Below, piece by piece: positions 22,773 through 33,832 of a stretch of 64,000 bases of DNA. Source of the DNA: Chrysaora quinquecirrha. Its lineage: Eukaryota; Cnidaria; Scyphozoa; Semaeostomeae; Pelagiidae. The position numbers were made by a program, and so were the translations under genes. The stretch covers positions 1 to 64,000 of the forward strand of contig JACTAT010000274.1 in the NCBI GenBank assembly GCA_014526335.1, written 5' to 3'. A model generated the notes under the pieces. That model saw nothing but the letters and a program-made list of their open reading frames with translations, was not told where the DNA came from and made no database searches. The first letter of the stretch is position 1; each line of letters starts with the position of its first letter.

Positions 22773-25700
22773 AAACCGTGCAACTGAACAGTCACTGGCC
22801 TTTCGTTTAATTGATGAAAATAGTATCGCGGAATTTTCAGTTCATTCATTTTATTGCAATCTGATATCCATTTGTACCATACTTGCTTTAATTCTGCTGG
22901 TAGTGGTTCATCCCAGTCGATCTTTGTCTTACATATTGATTGAAACAATACTTTCATTGGCGTTGTGATTGGTGTAATTAGACCTAACGGATCAAATACC
23001 TTTGCCATCGTCTTTAAGACATTTCTCTTTGTATCAGACTGATCTGACATGTTTTCGGTTATTTCCCAGAGCTTGAATACAAGATTATCGTCATGATAAT
23101 TCCAGATCAAACCAAGTACTTTCTGTTCTGTTGAGCATAATTCAGAATTCTTCCCAATGGTAGATTTGGCGTAAGTTTCTTGATGTTCTTTCCCTTGATT
23201 AGATGAGAGTTTTTCTTCACTATCATTGATTTTCTGCTGTAAGATTTCAGAATTCGTTCTCCATTTTCGAAGGTTGAAGCCTCCATCAAACATTATTTTT
23301 CTTGCCACATCATATATTTCAAGACCTTCTTCTTCTGTGTAACTCCCACTGTTTAGATCGTCAACATACAAAGAGTTTAATATATTCTCACATATTCCAG
23401 GATATGAGTTTTCGTATAGATTAACATGGTGTTTCAAGGTTGCATTCAGTAAAAAAGGGCTGCATGTTAGACCAAAAACAACTCGACAGAATCTGTAGGT
23501 AGTGATGTTAGGCTCTTCTTTGTTGATATCGTCATACCACAAAAAGCGCAAAACATCTCTGTGGCTGGCGTCTATTGAAATCATTAAGAAGGCTTTCTCG
23601 ATGTCAGCTACGAGAGCATATCGGTGTAATCTGAGTCTAGTCAATATTTCTACAACATTGTGCAATAAACAAGGGCCTGGATATAGACATTCATTCAAAG
23701 AAGGTCCAGGTCCGGTCTTTGCTGACGCATCGTAGACCACGCGTAGTTTCGTAGTGTCTCTGTCTCGTTTGATCACTGGCTGGTGAGGGATGTAGTTTGT
23801 TTTGCCCAATGGAGACTCTTGTGCAGGAGATACTTTCTCTATTATCCCTTTCTTCAACTGATCAGTGATGATAGCGTCGTATTTTTTCAGAGTTTCAGGA
23901 TTTGATTTCAATCTCTTCTTTAGACTTTCAAGTCGGTTGAAACTTAACGTATAGTTGTCTGGTAATAGTGGATGTTGCTGTTTCCATGGGAGTTTGACCT
24001 CATATCTTCCATTTGCAAATTGGATTTCATCAGTAAAGTTTTCATATACTGAGTCTTCATCTTTCGAAATTCCCAAGCCTTCTAGTTCCCAAAATTTGGA
24101 TATCTGTGATTCTAAAGAGTCGTCTTGAGATTTCTGTTCTACACCTACTCTTAAAACATGCGTCTGAGTGAGATTAGCTTGTGTTGTCGCATCGCTTGGG
24201 TCGAGAGGTACAGGGCCTGACAAGACCCAGCCTAGAGTTGTTTCGAGTGCCACAGGGCCATGCTCCCCCCGTACGCATCTGCCGGTCATGAAATGCCAAT
24301 AGTAATCCGCACCAATTAATACATCAATCTCTCTTTCGTTTTCTGTGTCAGAATTATTGTCGGCCAAGGGCAAATTAGAGAATTGCGGATACCGGCTGAC
24401 GGCTTGACGAATAGGCTGGTTGTTCAGAGGCGCACAGACAAGAGGAACTACGTAAGCATTCACATAAAGATTCAAACCACTGTAGGGGCTTCTAATGCAG
24501 ATTTGAGATAGATCATACGCCTTTAGAGTGCTTTCGTCGGAACCAAAAGTTTTTATTGATAGAGTTTCTCGTCCAAAGGTGGGTAGGACTAGAGAGTCCT
24601 TTAGCCGCTTCGAAATGTAAGACTTCTGGCTTCCTAAATCGAAAATAATTCTTGAAACAATGGAATGCTGAGGGCTGAAAGCCGCCGAAATGAAGGCCTT
24701 TGCTGTTTGAAGTAAGACAGAGTTTTTTGCGTCAACAAACATTGTAGTCGCAGTAGGGCCAATATTGTGAGGCGCCGGAGAATTTTGGTTGTTGACAGCC
24801 GACTGTGCTGTTGAAAATTGCCTTTGATTCGAATTTCGAGAAGAATTATTGTCATGTGAGTTATTTTGTGAATTATTCTGTGAGTTTGAGGTTCCAGAAA
24901 AACCGGGGGTGTTCTGGTCGCAAACACTGGCATGGTGGCGTTTGCTGCATATGTAACATTGAATTCTGCTTTGACATTCCCGCGCGACGTGTGATTTTTT
25001 AAGACATGTAAAACAACGGCCTTGTTTTCTAAGACAATCTTTTCGCGCGCTAATATTTGTAACAATTGTGCATTTCACTGATGGGTGTGAACCTTTGCAA
25101 AACGTGCATGTAACAGAACCCCCGTTCGTAAAAAGGGCTGATGTTGTTGGGGCGGAAATTCCTCGAGGTTGAGAATTTCGTGCTGGAGGATTTATGCTCG
25201 TTATATTCACTTGTGAACAAAGTTCTCTGGCTTCTAGTTCGGTTTTAAACAGTTCAATAATTTTGTCTAATTTCCAATCCTCCTTTTTAAGCGATTTTGT
25301 AATACTCAATCGAATTTCATCAGGTATCTTAGACATAATCACAGGAATCAAAAGAGTTCCATACTGTTCAGAATCAACCCCCATAGATTGTAGACTACGA
25401 ATATTTGTTTCAATGTTATCAAATATGCGCCTTAAACCTTTGATATCTTTTATAGATGGTATTTCAGGGCTCATTTTGAGAAGGGCTTCCATGTGCGAAT
25501 TGATTATTACTTGTTTTTGCGCAAATCGATCTTTCAAAAGTTCTACGGCTTCCTTATAATTTGCTGAAGTAAGTTTCAAACCCGAAATCGTGGCTGCTGC
25601 AGGGCCCTCTACTAACGATCTTAGATATTTCAGTTTGTCAACCGGCTGTAGAGACGTATTTCGATCGATCGCAGACTCAAAGGAATCCCACCATTCCTGC

Positions 25701-25990
25701 CATTTTTTAGGATCCCCGTTGTATTTTTCTAATTGCAGTTTAGGCAAGCGAGATGTTTGGAAGTTAGTCGCAGCAGCTGCAGAATTAGGATTTAACAACA
25801 TGGGAGAAGAAACATTCGACACAGTTTCAGTTTGATTTTCATTTCTCGTTCTTTTTAATTTAGAAATATATCTTCTTATTTCCCATCGCAGTTGCTCACA
25901 TTCCATAATTTGATTTGGAATTTCATCTTCGTTTATTAATAATAAAAGTTCATCGTCCAATTTCCTTAGCAGGTCAAGTTTTTCCTCCAA
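22730..25990 (-). pseudogene. BEL/Pao gag-protease-RT
   Basis: A 1086-residue frame. The N-terminal third is gag with three CCHC-like knuckles (CTFCKGSHPSVKC, CFTCLKKSHVAREC, CYICSKRHHASVC; plus strand about 24940-25110). The protease motif reads FDLGSQKSYIS, with Leu where Ser/Thr of D-S/T-G is expected. RT follows, with FCRVVFGLTCSPFLLNATL and the active site YVDDLNSG (about 23345-23370). The frame is lost in RNase H after VQLHGF near 22773, at a run of four A on the plus strand, consistent with a 1-bp indel. The first codon in this frame is TTG, so the true N terminus lies upstream. Confidence 0.9.
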
Positions 25991-26003
25991 ACTTATTATA
26001 CTT

Positions 26004-26139
26004 ACACCTCAACGTCGACACTAGAAGGGTTTTCATTTTCAATTAATGCTTCGGAATCTGTAAAAAGTTTCGTGACATGACCACGATGGCCTGCCCTTAT
26101 CCTTTTCTTTTTGCTCAGCTCTTGATCAGTCACAGACAT
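26004..26139 (-). pseudogene. BEL/Pao gag 5' end, frameshifted
   Basis: An ATG at 26137-26139 opens a 45-codon frame (MSVTDQELSKKKRIRAGHRG...) that stops at about 26004. The next codons in the other frame (SLEEKLDLLRKLDDELLLL) are the expected BEL gag continuation, so a 1-bp indel near 26005 has split gag. It lies just inside the 5' LTR and primer-binding site. Confidence 0.7.
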
Positions 26140-26198
26140 TTTTTTGAGCAATGAGAATCAAATAATCAAATTTTGAGATCCGGTTCTGTTGGACCAAA

Positions 26199-26532
26199 TG
26201 TAGAATTTTGGCATTCACCAAAGTTTATATAGTTCTTTTCTTTGAAAGAACTTCGTAACGGATAACTCTGTTCAGAGAGGACTGTATAATTTTCTGTGTA
26301 TAATTACTAAATACTATCACGAATTCTATAATAACATAACATAACATACCTCCAAAGTTAATTCAATAGATTAGATTTCGACATCAACTGAGAGCGTTCA
26401 AAAGAGTACATTTCAAGAGAGAATTTTCCAAGCAAGATAAAAGACACAGATCACAAGACTTTACGAACACATGACAATGACATCACGACACAGAAACGAG
26501 GCTAAAAAATATTCAAAGTCTAAATTTCTACA
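26199..26532 (-). repeat. BEL/Pao 5' LTR
   Basis: 334-bp copy of 20203-20535. On the minus strand it is followed by TT and then TGGTCCAACAGAACCGG, the primer-binding site. Confidence 0.95.
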
Positions 26533-26726
26533 TGGGTCCCGGGCCCCATACAATTTTGCCCCACCAGTCGTAAATCCTTAAAAGATGCCCTGCGACTGGC
26601 CATGCATTAAGCAATGGCCTTGAAAATTTCGCGATGGGGAAAATGAGTACCATCCGGGCGCGATTACAGTCCGCAGTGATGGAATATTAGGAACGTTGTT
26701 TTCTTGCACAAACACGAGCTTGAATC

Positions 26727-27754
26727 CTCACCAGAGTCCAGAAAAATCGTTCTACATTTTATGGTGCTACATTTGATGGTTCTACATTTGATGGTGCTAC
26801 ATTTGCCTACATTTGACGGTCCTAGAATCCACATTTGATGACATCAGACAATCTGAGTAAAACAAGCAATGCATTTCTTCCCCTACTGACCTTGCTTACA
26901 AAAGTCCTTCTGAAATTTGGATTCCGCTTGAAATCATTCTTGCAGGACCTTGAAATGGATCTGAATAGACGTTTCAAAAAAAATTGAAAAGTAGGTCATA
27001 GAGAAATTTCGACTTGGTTTTTTGGTACTAAGGATGGCCCACACAAGGTCAAACCTTCCTCCGGCTGTCAATTCTGCAAGTTAAACCTTCCTCATTTCAT
27101 AAAATTAGTGCCCCCCCCGCCTCTTCCACGCGTTACTTCTGTCCCTGGTCCCAACGTCCCTCGTCTCGATATTTCCCGCTGAAAATCCCCTCGTTTCCAT
27201 ATGCCAATAAGAGGCTGACATGAATGCAAAATGGCGAATGGGGAGACCAAGAAAAGACATTACCATATGGAATTTCAATGACACGTTTGACTTGCAAAGC
27301 AATAGAAAAATGAAATAACATTACTACATACTATCTATTAGATGGACATATATTTAAATGGCTTAAAACCTGAGGAAATATGGTAATAACTATGGTTAAG
27401 ACATCAATTGAGAACAGGGAAAATGTCTGATCCATACTGTAAAGGTCATAGCCCTCCAAATATAAACCCATCAGACAGTCATATGTTATGCCATTGTATT
27501 GCTGTGAAAGTCAATAGGGCTATGAACTCCATGATTTACACTGCATTTTTGAGAAAAATTTGATATGTAATATGTACAAAGTTTAATCATGTATCTAGCA
27601 ACCTTCCTCAGTCAAATGTCAATGTCAATTAACTGACAATTTTCCTCGAACTAGATTTTTTTATGAAAATACCTTCCTCAAAAATGACATAAGCAAGCAA
27701 AACCTTCCTCCGGCTGGCAGCCGTGAAACCGTAGCTTTTTCTGGACTCTGGCTG
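26727..27754. mobile_element. Candidate TIR element
   Basis: Inverted ends share CCAGAGTCCAGAAAAA (about 26730 and, reversed, 27735-27752). A 14-15 bp tandem repeat GCTACATTTGATGGT lies just inside the left end (26755-26840), and direct copies of ACCTTCCTCCGGCTG occur at about 27053 and 27700. No transposase and no clear target duplication. Confidence 0.4.
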
Positions 27755-27759
27755 GGAAA

Positions 27760-28329
27760 GGGCCCACACAAGTGTAGTCTTCAATGTTAGAATAAAAAAA
27801 TTGTTATGACTGATATTAAAGACGCAGAAAAAAATAGTTTCTTAGATTTGAGGTGCTCTTCTAGTCCATCATAATAGAGTTTCTAGATTTTCAGGAAAAC
27901 GGCTTCTGTAGTTGTTTCTAATAACATTTATTAGTTTCTTTGTAAAAAAATGAGTCTATTTACTTCTCATCATCTCTAAAGGTTTCCAAATTCCCTCAAA
28001 TCGATCTTACTTCTTTTTTGGCTTGTTTCAAAAAAATTCTGCACCCGAGAAAGCCCACACGCAAACAATTGATTTCAGCAAACAAACAGCAATAGATACA
28101 TCCAGATACACGACGAAAAATTACTGGCAAAAAGTGACGAAATATAATACAGCTTGGTAATACTAAGTTTAAACTCTTGACAAAGTCTATAAATTCCTAA
28201 AACGTTTCTCATTTTCTTAATTAAACCTAATCACAACAAATCTTTTCTCTGACCTGAACGTCTGAACTACAGTATAACGATAAGGAACTGCCACGACTCG
28301 TCTCCTTCAAAACCAAACTATATTGGTCC
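27760..28329. other. Unassigned spacer
   Basis: AT-rich sequence without a recognisable gene, repeat or RNA. Confidence 0.4.
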
Positions 28330-28530
28330 ACCTGCTCAGCATTCCTCCACAGTATTGAATAGCTTCCACTGTACTGGTGTTATCCCCCAATACGCATCAT
28401 GTTATCCCTCCACTATACTGATGTTATCCCTCCGCTGTACTAAACAGCCTCCACTGTACTCAATGTTATCCCCCCACACGCATCATGTTATCCATCCACT
28501 GTACTGATGTTATCCTTCCACTTTACTGAG
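28330..28530 (-). repeat. Satellite A, reverse orientation
   Basis: Short array of CTCCACTGTACTGATGTTATCC / CCCCACACGCATCATG words, the reverse complement of the 17.3 kb satellite family. It abuts the zinc-finger pseudogene. Confidence 0.75.
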
Positions 28531-28537
28531 TAATAAT

Positions 28538-29233
28538 GACGAAAAGGGACAAACAATTGCAGAACCTCTGGGGCAGGAAGAATATTTTGATTATGCCCAA
28601 CAGGATGATACATATAGTGATTCAATATCAGCTGAATATAAGATATACACAGAATTGAAAAGGCGCATAGAAACAAATGACAGTGATTCAACGTTTCTCT
28701 CATTCAGCCTCGAATTGTTCAACTGTATCGACACATGCCAATACGTCTCAGAGCCAAGCACCATTATCATACAGTGGAGCTAGTGAATCTCTCACAAAAA
28801 GCTCAGGAAAAGCAATTGAAGATCAGTGAGAAGTGTTGCTCTGCAAAGCCCAGGATGCGATAAGAGATTTAAGAGAAACGATGCTCTTAGAAGGCATGTT
28901 ACCTTTTTCCATGTACAGAAGTTTATAGAGACAGGGCCGATCTCAGAAGGCACTTCAAGATTGTTCAAGAAAATCATGAAATTTCATGCACAGTAAAGGG
29001 CTGCAGAAAAAAGTTTCGATTAGCTGAGTATATGCTGTTGCATCAACGAAATTTTCATAAGAAAGGCATAGGTTACACCGGCAATTTTCCAAATTGGTCA
29101 AAAGTATTAGCACACAAACACTTGCTTGATGTTTTAACGACGACGACTTATGTACAACAACGCTTGATGAAAATGACAAAAATCACAAAACTGTTTTCAA
29201 ATCGGGTTCTCATGCTGTTTATTCACGGTTGAT
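28538..29233 (+). pseudogene. Degenerate C2H2 zinc-finger gene fragment
   Basis: Three coding-like stretches lie in different frames. 28538-28786 encodes an acidic 83-residue segment (EPLGQEEYFDYAQQDDTYSD...) ending in tandem stops. About 28850-28925 encodes GCDKRFKRNDALRRHVTFFH, a C2H2 finger lacking its first Cys. About 28979-29055 encodes CTVKGCRKKFRLAEYMLLH...H, a complete TFIIIA-like finger continuing to a stop at 29231. At least two frameshifts separate them. The fingers would bind DNA if intact; no specific orthologue is recognised. Confidence 0.6.
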
Positions 29234-29305
29234 AACGTGTTTAAAACCAGCTGGATCGAAAAGTCGAACCGCGCCCAAAAGATAGAACCCCGCTCTCAAT
29301 ACAAT

Positions 29306-29360
29306 AGTTTCCATGGTTTTCTAGCTCATGGTTTTCTAGCTCATGGTTTTCTAGCTCATA
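29306..29360. repeat. 15-bp tandem repeat, three copies
   Basis: Three copies of CATGGTTTTCTAGCT. It lies in a ~117-bp sequence that is itself repeated at about 29345-29460 and 31027-31110 (TCCTGAGACGTGTATTT...), the target of the adjacent TIR element. Confidence 0.8.
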
Positions 29361-29651
29361 ACAAATTGGCGTCCTGAGACGTGTATTTCCCGCAGGAACA
29401 AAAGTCCTCATACAATGGATTCTGTTGTCTAGTTTATGCTTGACGCATGACAAATTGGCATCCTGAGACCATGGGTTGCAGGAGTCGTGGAATTTTGAAT
29501 TAAAAAGAACTTTTGATCCATAAATTGTCTATTTTGTATATCTCTCTCTGTATTCTGCTGCGAGGGCGCCATGTTATGCTTGCCCGTGGCTGATTGACGT
29601 GGGATTAAGCAATCATGTCACTCAAAATGTAAGTTGAAACCTCTTCAGTTC

Positions 29652-30600
29652 CTAAATATCACATGGGTAAGACACAAGAGAACTGGGAACAATAGATTCT
29701 ATTGTTTTTCCAGCGTCGCGTTTTCTCCTCATGCTCGAAACATTCCTCAACTTGAAATAGAGGGATGCCCAAGCAATCCTGGGGCAAAGTCTCCTGATGT
29801 ACGGGGGTTCACGGAAACGACATGAAAAGGATTTTTTGACAAGCGAGAGCAGACAAGGCCTCAACAACCTAACGTGGTCATCGTAAACATGATTATAATG
29901 TGTTCATGTCCTTTCAAATTGTCGACAAGAAAGAGAACTAAGGAGAAGGATTACTAATAAAATCTCAAAAAGTCCAATAACATTTTAGAAGTACAGGTCA
30001 ACTAATAAAATCTACAGTAATGAATTGCTTTTTACATTTTGAATTGTTTAGCAGGGTAATTTTGGCTTGGAAATGTGAAGCTTTGCTTTGTATTATAAAA
30101 TGTATTATAATATTATAAATAATGTCTGTGATTTTATGTTGCTATTTACTGTTATAACAACTTGCTCAGAAAAAATTAATTTAATCAGTTTTCCAAATTG
30201 TGCTTCGTGCAAGACAGCTATCTTTCGTTCCTCTCCCTTCTCTTTGAATTTTTGATAGGCCAAATGGATCTCGATTACTTTGCCCTCATCAACAGTGAAT
30301 AAATCCTCTATTAATTTGATATGATCTCTGAGAATCGAGAAAAATAGTATCAATAAGCATAAAAATACAGCATATGTATACTTTATCCTTGCATGCGGTT
30401 TGTTTTCTAGGCCTAACTATAAAATCAAATTGGTTAAATGTTTTCTTAGGAAATGAACACTGGTTCTGTTAACATGTTAAAGATTTTAAATTATGGATCA
30501 AGAGCAAGATCACATAAATAGTTCAATTTCGTAAAATTACTCGAGAATTTGAAGCAACTCACTTGTAGGCAAACTGGAGATAGCTTCTTGATGGGTCCAT
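29652..30600 (-). CDS. Candidate three-exon mini-gene inside TIR element X (RFX-like winged helix?)
   Basis: Proposed exons on the minus strand: 30600-30563 (ATG...TTTGCCTACAA, donor GTGAGT), 30327-30162 (acceptor TTCTCGATTCTCAG, weak donor GTTGTT) and 29750-29652 (acceptor TATTTCAAG, stop TAG). Exon 1 is phase 2, the join makes AAA, and all exons stay open for a predicted 100 residues. Exon 2 includes KVIEIHLAYQKFKEKGEER and AQFGKLIKLIF, which weakly resembles the RFX-type winged-helix DNA-binding domain. Exon 3 is basic (SSMRRKRDAGKTIE). In copy 2, exons 1 and 3 are conserved with identical phase and exon 3 length (33 codons), but exon 2 is absent. If exon 2 is unspliced at its weak donor, the product stops at 30105. 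Function is unknown. Confidence 0.45.
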
Positions 30601-30733
30601 CACAAGCAAGTTCTAACAACAAGTCCGTTAAAAACATTTGAAAATCCCGCACTGAGAAGCCTCCTTTCATATAGCCACAAAAAGGTTTCTCATTTTGCCA
30701 CCCCCGTCTTTCGGAACCAAAGCTCACTTTCCA

Positions 30734-30765
30734 GTGTCATAGGTGTGACGTCACACCTATGACAC
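30734..30765. promoter_or_regulatory. Perfect 32-bp palindrome centred on a CRE (TGACGTCA)
   Basis: The sequence from 30734 to 30765 equals its own reverse complement, with TGACGTCA at 30746-30753, the consensus site for CREB/ATF bZIP factors. It lies about 134 bp upstream of the mini-gene ATG on the minus strand and is conserved at 55956-55987 in copy 2. A promoter role is inference; it could instead form a cruciform. Confidence 0.6.
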
Positions 30766-31106
30766 ACCATTGTTCTTGTGTTACGAGCATCTGGAGAAAG
30801 CTGAAACCAGCAAGTTGAAGTTTGTCTTACCCATGTGATATTTAGGAACTGAAGAGGTTTCAACTTACATTTTGAGTGACATGATTGCTTAATCCCACGT
30901 CAATCAGGCACGGGCAAGCACAACATGGCGCCCTCGCAGCAGAATACAGAGAGAGATATACAAAATAGACAATTTATGGATCAAAAGTTCTTTTTAATTC
31001 AAAATTCCACGACTCCTGCAACCCATGCTGAGACGTGTATTTTCCGCAGAAACAAAAGTCCTCATACAATGGATTCTATTGTCTAGCTTATGTTTGACGC
31101 ATGGCA

Positions 31107-31262
31107 GGTGAAACTGGTCAGATGTTCAAACTGTTCACGAAGAATGATGAAGCCTGAAAATTGTATATCCTGCTTTGAAGCTGTTTTGGACTGTGATGGT
31201 GTTGAATTGATACTCTCTTTTTTTAATAAGCAACCGGTCAATAAGCAACTAGGGCTGAGATG
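31107..31262 (+). other. Cys-rich coding-like fragment
   Basis: A frame from about 31107 to the stop at 31260 encodes RCSNCSRRMMKPENCISC, two closely spaced C-x2-C pairs like a small zinc-binding knuckle. It has no start codon and may be an exon or a decayed gene fragment. I do not recognise the family. Confidence 0.25.
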
Positions 31263-31269
31263 TTGTTAA

Positions 31270-32334
31270 ATTTTTGGTGAAATAACTTTTTTTATACTTT
31301 ACATCCTTGCAAATTTGTCCCGTATATTTAAAAGCAAGAAAAGAGCCAAAATAAGGGATTTTGAGGGAGTGGGGGGGGGGGGGCTACCAGTCTTTCTGCG
31401 GGGGCTGAAATACCAAATGTGTTAAGCAACTCTTGAGGGCTGGACCAAAGTCCAGTTGCTTATTAAAAAAAAGTGTACCACTTGAAGTTGCTGTTGAGTT
31501 TTTCAAACAAGATATTATGGCAGAATACCGATAAAAATCGATGATTTCGTAGAAAAACTGCTTTATTTAGAACAGATAGATTTTGGATATAATTCTAGAA
31601 AAGTTATAACCAAAATGTATGAAAACTGTTGATTTTTCTCTTATTTCTATAATCTTAACTAAACATAAAATTATCTCGAAACTTTTTTCTGTTGTTACAT
31701 ACTCTGAAGTACCAAATAGGCAACTTTGCTTTCTTAACTTCCAAAAATTTTGTAAAAACGTCCCATAATTCCATCCCCAAATAAGCACATTACTATATTA
31801 CTATATGCTACAGTAGCATGTTTCAATTTCGTCCTCCTGAGGGCTAATACATGAACCATCAACATATGCTTTGTTCCATTCTTAAGGCTTGCTTCATTGG
31901 TACTGGAGATTTTCACTTATAAATGTTTATTAATTACTTATTAATAACTTACATTCATTGTTCTGTTCACAATCACATTAAGTGTACTGTATTGAATGAG
32001 TATGATATACATGTTTTGTTGATTTGTTAAATATTTCCTATTCTCATACATTCATTCGGACTCTTAAAGGAGAGGTTATGTATTATTTCCTATTCTGTTG
32101 CTACCGTGTTGAAGCCGTTCGGCTTCTTGTTTCAATTAAAACAGGTGACTCATCTTGTTTTACGGAAGAACAATCATATTGCTTCACTTACATTCCCTGT
32201 GGCCTTCTTCGTTGTTGCATCGAGGCAAAATCGACCATTTCGTCAAATACAAAACAAGCAGAGTTTGTGACTATTGGAATAGGCCATATCCTCTCTATCG
32301 TCCATGCAATTTCCATACAACATTTCAGTATTCG
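31270..32334. other. Unassigned spacer with poly-G tract
   Basis: Contains a run of G at about 31369-31382 and AT-rich sequence. No gene is supported. Confidence 0.4.
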
Positions 32335-32755
32335 TCGCTACCCTCCATTGTACTGATGATAACCCTCCACGATACTCCGCATCCTCAACTTTCATGATGA
32401 TAACCCTCTACGTTGCATTGGCACCCTCCGCTGTACTGAAGATATCCCTCCACGTTACAAATGATAGCCCTCCACCATACTGATGATAACCCTCCACGAT
32501 ACTCCGCATCCTCCACTTACATGATGATATCCCTCCACGTTAAAAATGATATCCCTCCACTAAACTGATGATAACCCTCCACGATACTCCGCATCCTCCA
32601 CTTACATGATGATATCCCTCAACGTTGCTTTGGCACCCTCTGCTGTACTGAAGATATCCCTCCACGTTACAAATGATAGCACTCCACCATACTGATGATA
32701 ACCCTCCACGATACTCCGCATCCTCCACCAACATGATGATATCCCTCAACGTTAC
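32335..32755 (-). repeat. Satellite A, reverse orientation
   Basis: Tandem words ACTGATGATAACCCTCCACGATACTCCGCATCCTCCAC and variants, unit about 21 bp grouped into blocks of ~120 bp. The array is interrupted by the LINE that begins just beyond it and resumes at 36150 and 36770. Confidence 0.85.
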
Positions 32756-32998
32756 TGATAATATTCATTTTCTATTATTATTTAATAAGGGTTGAATAAT
32801 AATATATAATAAATAATACGAATATTTTAACAGGATTAAAGCTTCAACAAAAAAAGCTATCGCTGTTTTCAATGCCTGTCCTGCTTAAAAAGAAAAGAAA
32901 AGAAATATTAAAACCTAATTTACAATTGTTTAACTATGAATAAATATCACGATAAAAGTCCATAATGATTTTTAAAAAGCTTAATTTATTTTATAAAG

Positions 32999-33830
32999 TT
33001 ATTTCGGTTTTAAAAATAAGTCCAGTCCCTCCTTAAAATCTCGTTTGTTTTCGGCAATTCTTAAATCTTTAGGCAAATCGTTGTACAACTTTGCACCCAT
33101 GTAATAAAATCCCTTTCGCGCATATTCAGTTCTGATGTTTGGCAAAGTGGCTAGGCATTTATTGTTTCTTGTGGTCTTGATATGTGCATGTGTTAAGAAG
33201 TGACTCTTCAAGGCATCACACACATCTTTATTCAAGATGTTATGCACCAGGATACATGCTCGTTTCACATTCGATTTTTCAGGTGACAGGACACTGCATT
33301 CCTTAGATTTCACGCCAATTATTCTTAAAGCACGGTCATGGAGAGCAGATAACTTTCTCGACTGGCCAGTTGTCAGTTTCAGATTTAAGATTCCACAATA
33401 TGTCACAATAGGTATAATCATAGAGCGATAAAGTGTACAAGCCGTTGTGCTGTCTAAGAAACATCTTAGCTTCGATAGTAGGCGTAATCTGCCAGAAGCT
33501 CGTTTATAACAAAGCTCAAAGTTGGTGTTTAGATTTAAAGATGAATCGATTTCCACTCCCAAATATCTGTACGAAGTAGTATTATTGATTTTCGTCCCTT
33601 TGTAGCGAACACATATTTCATCACTCTGTCGCTTCAGACGCTGGGCAGTCCCAAAACTAGCACCTCTGTTTTCCTTTCTTCGTATTTAGAATGAGTTCAT
33701 TATCGTCCATCCATTTTTCAAGCTTTGTCATTTCATTTGTGAGGCTTTTGCTCAGATTTGTGACATCCTTATCCGCAAAGTAGATAACCGTATCATCAGC
33801 ATATTTGATAATGTTTGTCTCAATTACGTC
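32999..33830 (-). pseudogene. LINE RT C-terminal part including YADD
   Basis: The catalytic YADD is encoded at about 33789-33803 in a frame different from the upstream RT. From about 33640 the frame reads through YLGVEIDSSLNLNTNFE, the thumb region and a C-terminal ARKGFYYMGAKLYNDLPKDLR segment typical of CR1/L2 elements, stopping at 32999. At least one frameshift lies near 33645. Confidence 0.85.
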
Positions 33831-33832
33831 GG

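Larger units (their letters stand above)
20203..26532 (-). mobile_element. BEL/Pao LTR retrotransposon, near full length
   Basis: The LTRs are 20203-20535 (3' LTR) and 26199-26532 (5' LTR), TGTAG...CTACA, nearly identical. The target duplication TGGGT flanks both sides (20198-20202 and 26533-26537). The polypurine tract (GGGGGGAG on the minus strand) adjoins the 3' LTR and a primer-binding site TGGTCCAACAGAACCGG lies two bases inside the 5' LTR. Gag, protease, RT, RNase H and integrase are in the BEL order. Two frameshifts and an altered protease motif suggest it is not active. Confidence 0.95.
19450..26592. mobile_element. TIR DNA element split by a BEL/Pao insertion
   Basis: Ends CAGGGCATCTTTTAA (19450) and TTAAAAGATGCCCTG (to 26592) are inverted, each followed inward by a GTGGGGCA-type block. 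Removing the 6.3 kb LTR element and one target repeat leaves about 808 bp. CAGGG-type ends suggest hAT, but no 8-bp target duplication is clear. A truncated relative is at 48341-48452. The interior 19565-20200 has no recognisable coding sequence. Confidence 0.7.
29471..31026. mobile_element. TIR element X, copy 1, carrying a candidate spliced mini-gene
   Basis: Inverted arms of about 200 bp (29471-29672 and 30826-31026) begin ATGGGTTGCAGGAGTCGTGG. Flanks CCTGAGACC and GCTGAGACG share CTGAGAC, so the target duplication is 7-9 bp. Copy 2 is at 55180-56251. The two copies share the arms, a subterminal coding block, a 32-bp palindrome and the first exon of the mini-gene, while the interiors differ. 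No transposase is seen. Long TIRs with a ~9-bp duplication and internal gene sequence resemble Mutator-type gene-carrying elements (inference). Confidence 0.8.
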
